Source: Streptomyces alboflavus
Lineage (GTDB): Bacteria; Actinomycetota; Actinomycetes; Streptomycetales; Streptomycetaceae
NCBI RefSeq assembly: GCF_000716675.1
Contig: NZ_JNXT01000001.1
Location: 186,001-250,000, forward strand
Reading direction: 5' to 3'
Length of the DNA stretch: 64,000 bases
Both the position numbers and the translations under genes were made by a program. The notes beneath the pieces are model-generated. The model was not told where the DNA came from. It did no database searches and saw only the letters and a program-made list of their open reading frames with translations. Of this stretch, positions 8,638-15,376 are shown one piece after another. The number at the start of each line of letters is the position of its first letter. Position 1 is the first letter of the stretch.

Positions 8638-9468
8638 GTGACCACCGAACACGGGGACGCCGCCGAGCGGGGCCCGGCGCACGGACGGGACCCGGCCGAA
8701 GGGCACGCCCCGGCCGACGGGCGTTCCCCCGCCGACAGCCGCGACCCGGCCGCCCAACCCGAGGCCGACGGCACCCCCGTGGGCCGCCGTCTCGTCCTCG
8801 GCACGCTCGCGCTCGGCGCCCTCGGCGTGGCCGCCGCGCCCCCGCTCCAGCGCGGCCTCGAACGGTTCCTGGGCGCCGCCTCCGACAAGGACCCGACCGG
8901 CCTCACCCAGCTCCTGCCCAACGGAGGCGGCTTCCGCTACTACTCGGTCGCCGCCTCCGTACCGCGCAAGAGCGCCACCTCCTACCGCCTGACGGTCACC
9001 GGCCTCGTGGACCGCCCCGCCACGTACACCCTCGCCCAACTCCGCGCGCGCCCGCAGACTCGGCTCGTCCGTGACGTGCAGTGCGTGACGGGCTGGCGCG
9101 TTCCCGACACCCCCTTCGAAGGGGTCAGGCTCTCCCGCATCCTCGACGCCGCCGGGGTCCGCCCGACCGCCCGCGCCGTCCGCTTCACCTGCTTCGACGG
9201 GACGTACAGCGAGAGCCTCACCCTCGAACAGGCCCGCAGGAGCGACGTGTTGGTGGCCCTGCGCATGCAGGACAAGGACCTGAACCACGCCCACGGCGGC
9301 CCCGTCCGCCTCTACGTGGCGCCCATGTACTTCTACAAATCCGCGAAATGGCTGTCCGGCATCGAACTCACCGACAAGGTCGAGCCCGGCTACTGGGAGC
9401 GCAGGGGATATGACGTGGACGCGTGGGTCGGCCGGTCGAACGGGCGCAGCGATGACCCGACCGCCTGA
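8638..9468 (+). CDS. Exported molybdopterin-dependent oxidoreductase, sulfite oxidase fold
   Basis: GTG at 8638 gives 276 residues. A disordered Asp/Pro/Ala-rich N-terminus of about 45 residues precedes GRRLVLGTLALGALGVAAAP, a twin-arginine-type signal. The sulfite oxidase molybdopterin domain follows, with the Mo-ligating cysteine in DVQCVTGWRVPDTPFEG (Cys149) and the late motif HGGPVRLYVAPMYFYKSAKWLSGIEL (shown here only as landmark, residues about 219-244). The downstream gene encodes a cytochrome b-type membrane protein and overlaps by 17 bp, the arrangement of YedY/YedZ-like (MsrPQ) redox pairs. It probably receives electrons from the membrane subunit to reduce an extracytoplasmic substrate such as a sulfoxide. 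Confidence 0.9.
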   Translation: MTTEHGDAAERGPAHGRDPAEGHAPADGRSPADSRDPAAQPEADGTPVGRRLVLGTLALGALGVAAAPPLQRGLERFLGAASDKDPTGLTQLLPNGGGFRYYSVAASVPRKSATSYRLTVTGLVDRPATYTLAQLRARPQTRLVRDVQCVTGWRVPDTPFEGVRLSRILDAAGVRPTARAVRFTCFDGTYSESLTLEQARRSDVLVALRMQDKDLNHAHGGPVRLYVAPMYFYKSAKWLSGIELTDKVEPGYWERRGYDVDAWVGRSNGRSDDPTA

Positions 9469-10063
9469 GCCCGGGCGGGTGCGGCGTTTCAGCCGCGGCG
9501 AGCGGTGGGTGCACCGTGGCACGGCCTGGCTGATGATCGTGTGCGTGGTGAGTGCCGCTTGCCTGTACGTGCCCCAGCTCGCCGAACTCGTCGGGCGGCG
9601 GGCGCTCGTGGTGGACGTCCACAAGTGGTCCGGGCTGCTGCTTCCGCTGCCCTTCCTGCTCGGGCTCGCCTCCCGGGCCTTCCGCGCGGACCTGCGGCTC
9701 CTCAATCGCTACGGGGCGCACGACCGGCGCTGGCTGTCCGCCGTCCGCCGCCGCGACCCGCGCGCCAAGACCCGCTGGGCGGGGAAGTTCAACGCCGGGC
9801 AGAAGGTGTTCGCCGCGTGGGTCGGCGGGGCGGTCCTCGTCATGCTCGGCACGGGGCTCGTCATGTGGCGGACGGATCTCTTCCCGCTCCTCTGGCGCAC
9901 GAGCTCCACGTTCGTCCACGACTGGCTGGCCCTCGCGCTCGGGCTCGTCCTGCTCGGCCACATCGGCCTGGCCCTGCGGGACCCGGAGGCGCGGCGCGGG
10001 ATGCGGACCGGGTCGGTGGACCCGGGGTGGGCGGAGCGGGAGCATCCGCTGTGGCGGAGGTAG
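9452..10063 (+). CDS. Cytochrome b/b561-type membrane subunit
   Basis: The ATG at 9452 gives 203 residues and overlaps the molybdoenzyme gene by 17 bp; an upstream start at 9410 would overlap further and is less likely. Four hydrophobic segments are visible (about 24-44, 58-75, 122-140, 157-174). Histidines suited to haem b ligation lie in VHRGTAWL, VHKWSGLL, FVHDWLAL and GHIGLAL. It is the expected quinol-to-molybdenum electron conduit for the exported partner encoded just upstream. The loop between TM2 and TM3 is Arg-rich (RWLSAVRRRDPRAKTRW) and should be cytoplasmic. Confidence 0.88.
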   Translation: MTRPPEPGRVRRFSRGERWVHRGTAWLMIVCVVSAACLYVPQLAELVGRRALVVDVHKWSGLLLPLPFLLGLASRAFRADLRLLNRYGAHDRRWLSAVRRRDPRAKTRWAGKFNAGQKVFAAWVGGAVLVMLGTGLVMWRTDLFPLLWRTSSTFVHDWLALALGLVLLGHIGLALRDPEARRGMRTGSVDPGWAEREHPLWRR

Positions 10064-10065
10064 GG

Positions 10066-10263
10066 CCCTGCCGGGGGCTCCCCAATCCCACCCCTTCCCG
10101 ATCCTGGGGCTCCGCCCCAGACCCCGCTCCTCAAACGCCGGAGGGGCTATCACTAGCCCGTCCGGCGATTGAGGACGAGGCGCGGAGCGCCGATACGGGG
10201 TCTGGGGCGGAGCCCCAGTTTCGGGAAGGGGCGGGATGGGGGAAAGCCCCGCAGGGCCCCCAC
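10066..10263. repeat. About 200-bp inverted repeat between convergent genes
   Basis: The left half (CCCTGCCGGGGGCT near 10068, GGGGCTCCGCCCCAGACCCC near 10105, CTCAAACGCCGGAGGGGCT) is mirrored by the right half, which includes the repeat core AGCCCGTCCGGCG at 10155. The arms end in the same GGGCCCCCACC-type tail. It sits between the convergent cytochrome and gluconate permease genes and could act as a two-way terminator. It belongs to the same repeat family as 3134-3700, 47135 and 59450. Confidence 0.72.
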
Positions 10264-10268
10264 CCCCG

Positions 10269-11675
10269 CTACAACACCAACGACAGCAACAACACGAACC
10301 CCAGCGCCACCACAGAGATGATCGTCTCCATCACCGACCACGTCTTGACGGTCTGCCCCACATCAAGCCCGAAGTACTCCTTCACCAGCCAGAACCCCGC
10401 ATCGTTGACATGACTGAAGAACAACGACCCGGCCCCGATGGCAAGCACGAGCAACGCGGCATGCGAGGTGGACATGTCCGCGGCGAGCGGAGCCACAAGC
10501 CCGGCGGCGGAGATCGTGGCGACGGTCGCCGACCCCGTCGCAAGCCGAATCGCGACAGCGATGAGCCAGGCGAGAAGGAGCGCCGGAATGGACCAGTCCT
10601 CGGAGAAGTCGAGGATCATCTGCCCGACCCCCACGTCGATGAGGGTCTGCTTGAACCCCCCACCGGCACCGACGATCATCAGCACACCCGCGATGGGCGC
10701 GAGGGACTTCTCGACGGTCGTGGAGAGCCGTTCCTTGGTGAAGCCCGCGGCCCGCCCGAGGGTGAACATCCCGACGAGCACGGCGGCGAGCAGCGCGATC
10801 AACGGCGACCCGACGACGTCGAACACGCGCTGAACGGTGGCGTCCGGATCATCCACGACGATGTCGACAAGCGCCTTGGCCAGCATCATGACGACAGGCA
10901 GCAGCACGGTGGCGACGGTGACGCCGAATCCGGGCCGCTTCTCCAGGTCCTCGGAGGGCCGCTGCGGAATCATCTTCTCGGGCGGGGCGACGTCCACCCA
11001 CCGAGCGGCGACCTTCGAGAACAGCGGCCCCGCGATGATGACGGTGGGAACGGCGACGAGCACGCCGAGCGCGAGCGTCACACCCAGGTTGGCCTTCACC
11101 GCGTCGATGGCGACGAGCGGCCCGGGGTGCGGCGGGATGAGCCCGTGCATCACGGAGAGCCCGGCGAGCGCCGGGATGCCGATGCGCATCAGGGAGTAGT
11201 TGCCGCGCTTGGCGACCATCAGGACGACGGGGATCAGCAGCACGATGCCGACCTCGAAGAACAGCGGAAGCCCGATGACGGAGGCGATGAGCACCATCGC
11301 CCACGGCATGGCACGCCCGCCGGACTTCCCGGCCTTGGCGAGGATCGTGTCGACGATCTGGTCCGCGCCGCCGGAGTCGGCGAGCAGCTTGCCGAGGATC
11401 GCGCCGAGCGCGATGAGGACGCCGACGCCCGCGACGGTGGACCCGAGCCCGGTGGTGAAGCTGGCGATCGCCTTGTCGAGCGGCGCGCCCGCGAAGGCGC
11501 CGAGCGCCAGCGAGCCGATGGTCAGCGCCAGGAAGGCGTGGACCTTGAACTTCGTGATGAGCAGAACGATGACGGCGATGCCCGCGAGAACGGCGATCCC
11601 GAGCTGGGCGTGGCCCGCCGAGGTGATCGGTTCGACGGGGTCCGCTGCCAGCATCTCGACGCTGAGACTGGTCAC
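10269..11675 (-). CDS. gntP: Gluconate permease, GntP family
   Basis: The 468-residue membrane protein belongs to the GntP gluconate:H+ symporters: long runs of hydrophobic helices, conserved GLPLFFEVGIVLLIPV, the PHPGPLVAI loop after MHGLIP, and SVIGLPL. The C-terminus LVLLLSLVL is a final helix. It imports D-gluconate or a related hexonate. It lies directly downstream of the gluconokinase gene on the same strand (87-bp gap) and near a divergent GntR regulator, which supports gluconate as substrate. Its 3' end faces the long inverted repeat. Confidence 0.94.
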   Translation of the reverse strand: MTSLSVEMLAADPVEPITSAGHAQLGIAVLAGIAVIVLLITKFKVHAFLALTIGSLALGAFAGAPLDKAIASFTTGLGSTVAGVGVLIALGAILGKLLADSGGADQIVDTILAKAGKSGGRAMPWAMVLIASVIGLPLFFEVGIVLLIPVVLMVAKRGNYSLMRIGIPALAGLSVMHGLIPPHPGPLVAIDAVKANLGVTLALGVLVAVPTVIIAGPLFSKVAARWVDVAPPEKMIPQRPSEDLEKRPGFGVTVATVLLPVVMMLAKALVDIVVDDPDATVQRVFDVVGSPLIALLAAVLVGMFTLGRAAGFTKERLSTTVEKSLAPIAGVLMIVGAGGGFKQTLIDVGVGQMILDFSEDWSIPALLLAWLIAVAIRLATGSATVATISAAGLVAPLAADMSTSHAALLVLAIGAGSLFFSHVNDAGFWLVKEYFGLDVGQTVKTWSVMETIISVVALGFVLLLSLVL

Positions 11676-11762
11676 GGTGGGTTCCTTGTACGTGGACGTG
11701 AGGGGGTGGTGCGTGGACGCGTGGGGGGTGTCGGGGAAGGGGCCGGTGCGGGAGGCGGGCGC

Positions 11763-12272
11763 TCAGCCGTCCAGCGCGGCCAGAGCGTGCGCGGCCCGGT
11801 CGGCGATCTCCGCGGGCGTGCCCGCGACGTCGACGTCGACGCCCGCCTCGTCCGCCCCGAAGGGCTGGAGCGTGGCGAACTGCGAGTCGAGCAGCGCGGT
11901 CGGCATGAAGTGGCCCTTGCGCCCGCGCATGCGTTCCTCGATGAGGGCGCGGTCGCCGGTGAGGTGGACGAAAACGAGGCCGGGCGCGGCGGCCCGGAGC
12001 CGGTCGCGGTAGGACCGCTTCAGGGCCGAGCTGCTGACCACGCCGCCGAGCCCGGCACGGCCGTGCGCCCACTCGCCGATGGCATCCAGCCACGGCCAGC
12101 GGTCGTCGTCGGTCAGCGGGGTGCCGGCCGACATCTTGGCGATGTTCGCCTCGGGGTGGAAGTCGTCGCCCTCGGCATAGGGGACGCCGAGCCGGGCCGC
12201 GAGCAGGGGACCGACGGTGGTCTTGCCGGTGCCCGCTACGCCCATGACCACGACGACGTGGGTGGTGCTCAT
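11763..12272 (-). CDS. gntK: Gluconokinase
   Basis: The 169-residue kinase begins MSTTHVVVVMGVAGTGKTT; the P-loop GVAGTGKT is at residues 11-18. The family motifs EGDDFHPEANIAKMSAGTPLTDDDRWPWL and SSALKRSYRD (with the CSALK-type element) are all present. It phosphorylates D-gluconate to 6-phosphogluconate with ATP, feeding the pentose phosphate or Entner-Doudoroff routes. The gene precedes gntP on the minus strand and is divergent from gntR, with a 137-bp shared control region holding a pair of inverted heptamers. Confidence 0.94.
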   Translation of the reverse strand: MSTTHVVVVMGVAGTGKTTVGPLLAARLGVPYAEGDDFHPEANIAKMSAGTPLTDDDRWPWLDAIGEWAHGRAGLGGVVSSSALKRSYRDRLRAAAPGLVFVHLTGDRALIEERMRGRKGHFMPTALLDSQFATLQPFGADEAGVDVDVAGTPAEIADRAAHALAALDG

Positions 12273-12334
12273 CGCTGGTGCTGCCTCGCTGTCCTCGTCG
12301 ACATCGATCGGTTCACGCCACTGAAACCCATTAG

Positions 12335-12373
12335 GTCAGACGAATTCAAGAGGCTGTGATGCAAAAGTCTGAC
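12335..12373. promoter_or_regulatory. Inverted heptamers, candidate GntR operator
   Basis: GTCAGAC (12335-12341) and GTCTGAC (12367-12373) are perfect inverse complements in the gntK-gntR divergent gap. Both lie before the ATG at 12410 chosen for gntR. If the alternative GTG start at 12356 were used, the right half-site would be coding, which is one reason to prefer 12410. Confidence 0.4.
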
Positions 12374-12409
12374 TTTTTGAGTACGCGAGTCCCCTCGTAC
12401 GCTGACGTC

Positions 12410-13126
12410 ATGACCGCACAGGCCCGGGGGCTGCACGCTCGCGTACTGGACAGCCTCGGGCCCGCCATCACCGCGGGCGAGTACCCACCCGGCAGCGTCC
12501 TGCGCACGGACGAACTCGCACAGCGCTTCGAGGTGTCACGCTCGGTGATGCGCGAGGTGGTGCGCGTCCTGGAGTCCATGCACCTGGTCGCGTCCCGGCG
12601 CCGCGTCGGCGTGACCGTGCGGCCCACCGAGGAGTGGAACGTCTACGACCCGCAGGTCATCCGCTGGCGCCTCGCTGGCGCCGACCGGCCGCGCCAGCTG
12701 CGCTCCCTGACCGTCCTGCGCTCGGCCATCGAGCCGGTCGCCGCGGGCCTGGCCGCGCGGAACGCCACCGCCGAGCAGTGCGCGGCCCTCACCGAGTGCG
12801 CCCTCGGCATGGTCGCCACCTCCCGCGGCCGCCGCCTCGAGGAGTACCTCGTGCACGACGTCGCCTTCCACCGCGTCGTCCTCGACGCCTCCGGCAACGA
12901 GATGTTCGCCCGGCTCGGCGACGTGGTCGCCGAGATCCTCGCGGGCCGCACCCACCACGACGTGATGTTCGAGGACCCCGACCCGGCGGCCGTCACCCTG
13001 CACGTGCGCGTGGCCGAGGCGGTACGGGAGGGCGACGCGGACCGCGCCGAGGCCCTGACCCGCGAGATCGCCGAGGGCGCCCTCAAGGAGCTGGACATCC
13101 TGGCACCGCCGCCCGCCACACGCTGA
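12410..13126 (+). CDS. gntR: FadR-subfamily GntR regulator of gluconate genes
   Basis: The ATG at 12410 gives 238 residues. The winged-helix domain (residues about 8-75) contains TDELAQRFEVSRSVMREVVRVLE and the wing VASRRRVGVTVRP. The C-terminal FCD-type helical domain (about 90-230) shows ECALGMVATS, DVAFHRVVLDASGNEMFARLG and HVRVAEAVREGD, including His residues suited to metal and ligand binding. Position divergent from gntK and gntP makes it the likely repressor released by gluconate or 6-phosphogluconate. GTG/ATG starts at 12356-12359 are in frame, but would run through a probable operator half-site. Confidence 0.9.
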   Translation: MTAQARGLHARVLDSLGPAITAGEYPPGSVLRTDELAQRFEVSRSVMREVVRVLESMHLVASRRRVGVTVRPTEEWNVYDPQVIRWRLAGADRPRQLRSLTVLRSAIEPVAAGLAARNATAEQCAALTECALGMVATSRGRRLEEYLVHDVAFHRVVLDASGNEMFARLGDVVAEILAGRTHHDVMFEDPDPAAVTLHVRVAEAVREGDADRAEALTREIAEGALKELDILAPPPATR

Positions 13127-13255
13127 CCTCCGGCACGCCGGGACACCGCGCCGCCCCGCCCCGGCCGACCCCCGCCGCACCCCGGCCGACCTGCGCCCCA
13201 CCGCCCCCTGCGCCATCCTGAGTACCGCAGGGGGACCGGAGAAGGGCACGCCCAG

Positions 13256-14470
13256 ATGACCGAGGACACCCCCGCGGGCACAGGCCACGGCCGGACCGTC
13301 AAGCCGCTCGTACGGATGCGGGCGCGCCGCCCCGACGAGAAGCACCGCGCCGCCACCCCGCTGGAACTGCTCTTCGACCTGTGCTTCGTGGTGGCCGCGG
13401 GCCAGGCCGGGGCCCGCCTCGTGCACGCGCTCGCCGAGGGCGAGACCGGGCACGGCATCACCGGCTACCTGCTCGTGTTCTTCGCGATCTGGTGGGCGTG
13501 GGTGAACTTCACCTGGTTCGCCTCCGCGTACGACACCGACGACGTGCCCTACCGGCTCGCCACCCTCGTGCAGATGGCGGGCGTGCTCGTCCTCGCGGCC
13601 GGGATCCCGCGCGCCTTCGACGACGGGGACTACGGGGTCGCCATCACCGGCTACGTGATCATGCGGGTGGCGCTCGCCGCACAGTGGCTGCGGGCGGCCC
13701 GCGGCGAGAGCGGGGCGGGGCGCACGGCCGCGCTGCGCTACGCGATCGGGTTCGTGCTCGTGCAGGTGGGCTGGGTGGTCCTCGTCCTGCTGCCGCACGG
13801 GGCCTGGGCCTGGGGCGTCGGACCGCTGATCGCCGCCGAGATCGCCGTGCCCGCCTTCGCCGAGCACCGCCGCCGCAGCCCCTGGCACCCGCACCACATC
13901 GCCGAGCGCTACGGCCTGTTCACGATCATCATGCTCGGCGAGTCCGTCGCCGCCGCCACGGTCGCCGTGCGCTCCGCCCTCGACGACTCGGCGGCCCTCG
14001 ACGAGCTCCTGCCGATCGCCGCCGGCGGCCTCGTCATCGTCTTCGCGGCGTTCTGGATCTACTTCGCGGTCCCCATCCACACCTACCTGGTCTCGTCCCG
14101 GCAGGCGTTCGTCTGGGGGCTCGGCCACTATGTGATCCTCGGCTCCGCCGCCGCGATCGGCGCGGGCATCGAGCTGGCCGTGGAACAGGCGACCCACCAC
14201 GCGCACATCTCCACACTCGCGGCCTCCAGCGCCGTCACCGTGCCCACCGCGCTGTTCCTGATCAGCACCTGGGCCGTGCACTCCCGGCACTTCAAGACCG
14301 GCATCGCCCAGCAACTGGTCCTGCCCGCCACCGCCCTGCTCGTCCTCGCCGCGAGCTTCGCCGGACACGGGGCCGTCCCCCTCGCCGCCCTGGCGACGGC
14401 CTGCTCGGTGGCCGCCGGCCTGTGGCTCGCCCGCCCGAAGGCACCGGTGGCGCGCGCCGGCACCGGGTGA
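13256..14470 (+). CDS. Low temperature requirement protein A (LtrA) family membrane protein
   Basis: The 404-residue polytopic protein matches LtrA. It has the N-terminal signature TPLELLFDLCFVVAAGQAG (about 33-51), then the mid-protein ERYGLFTIIMLGESVAAATVAV and regular hydrophobic helices to the C-terminus, about ten in all. Named after a Listeria gene affecting growth in the cold, the family has no firm biochemical role. It is expressed alone, 129 bp downstream of gntR on the same strand and 35 bp before the next gene, so partial co-transcription is possible. Confidence 0.9.
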   Translation: MTEDTPAGTGHGRTVKPLVRMRARRPDEKHRAATPLELLFDLCFVVAAGQAGARLVHALAEGETGHGITGYLLVFFAIWWAWVNFTWFASAYDTDDVPYRLATLVQMAGVLVLAAGIPRAFDDGDYGVAITGYVIMRVALAAQWLRAARGESGAGRTAALRYAIGFVLVQVGWVVLVLLPHGAWAWGVGPLIAAEIAVPAFAEHRRRSPWHPHHIAERYGLFTIIMLGESVAAATVAVRSALDDSAALDELLPIAAGGLVIVFAAFWIYFAVPIHTYLVSSRQAFVWGLGHYVILGSAAAIGAGIELAVEQATHHAHISTLAASSAVTVPTALFLISTWAVHSRHFKTGIAQQLVLPATALLVLAASFAGHGAVPLAALATACSVAAGLWLARPKAPVARAGTG

Positions 14471-14505
14471 GCGCCGCCGCCGGGCCCGAGGGGACAATGG
14501 GTGCC

Positions 14506-14910
14506 ATGTCCCGACGCACCCCCACGCGCCCCGAGCCCTGCCCCTGCGGGCACCCCCTGCCGTACGACAAGTGCTGCGGCCGACTGCACCGGGGCGAGGC
14601 CGCCGCCGCGAACCCCGAAGAGCTGATGCGGTCCCGCTACAGCGCCTTCGCCCGGCGCGACGAGGCGTATCTGCTGCGCACCTGGCACCCCCGGACCCGG
14701 CCGCCGCGCGTCGAGTTCGACCCGGCGATGCGCTGGACCGGGCTCGCCATCGAGGACACGGCCGACGGCACGGCGTTCCACTCCACGGGCACCGTCACCT
14801 TCCGCGCCCGCTACGCCGACGGCGGCCGCCCGGACTCCCTGCACGAGCGCAGCCGCTTCGAGCGGGTGGACGGGGCGTGGGTGTACGTGGACGGCGACTT
14901 CATCGACTGA
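14506..14910 (+). CDS. YchJ family protein with N-terminal SEC-C-like motif
   Basis: The ATG at 14506 gives 134 residues. The start holds the zinc-binding motif CPCGHPLPYDKCCGRLH (Cys12 onward). A cystatin/NTF2-like domain of the UPF0225 family follows, marked by LMRSRYSAFARRDEAYLLRTWHP and TVTFRARYADGG, and the protein ends VDGAWVYVDGDFID. The family function is unknown; the SEC-C-like Cys cluster suggests protein or nucleic acid contact through bound zinc. Confidence 0.9.
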   Translation: MSRRTPTRPEPCPCGHPLPYDKCCGRLHRGEAAAANPEELMRSRYSAFARRDEAYLLRTWHPRTRPPRVEFDPAMRWTGLAIEDTADGTAFHSTGTVTFRARYADGGRPDSLHERSRFERVDGAWVYVDGDFID

Positions 14911-15376
14911 CCGGCGCGGGCGCGTGCGGGATCACGCGTGCGGGATCACGCGGTCCGGATCGGGCGGACCCACGGCGTACTACTCGTCCCGCATGGCGTC
15001 CCCCGTCAGAAGGCCGTGGCGGCACCGGACGTGAGAGCACACCACCGGAGCGCGCGCACCGTCAACGCGCTCGCGCGCACGCGCCCGCGACCCGTCGGGA
15101 CCCGGCCACCCCGGCGCCCCGCGCGTGGGGTTGCTGGAGAAGGAGACGCGCACGGGACGTGCCGCGGCCGGGCGCCGGGCCCCCGACGGCGTCCCTGACG
15201 GGCCCAAACGCCGCCGCCCGCGTGCCAGTTCGAGGCCGGGGCGGGCCCGCGCACATAGGCGGGATCGCCCGCTGCGGTCCGTCCGGCCCCGCCAGTAGCG
15301 TCTACGCCCCTGCGGCGCGCGCCCGCACCTCGCGTGCACGCGGCCCGTTTCCTCCTCCGTCCGAAGGAAGCGCCCG
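14911..15376. other. 466-bp gap without a gene
   Basis: No convincing coding frame is present; the open frames here lack codon bias and similarity to anything I know. A perfect 14-bp tandem repeat, GCGTGCGGGATCAC (14922-14935, 14936-14949), starts the gap. The remainder is presumably the promoter and leader of the large haem protein gene at 15377. Confidence 0.6.

Noticed and set aside
10236..12359. 707-codon frame across gntP and gntK
   Set aside because: Antisense shadow of the gluconate genes, rich in Asp, Gly and His without domains.
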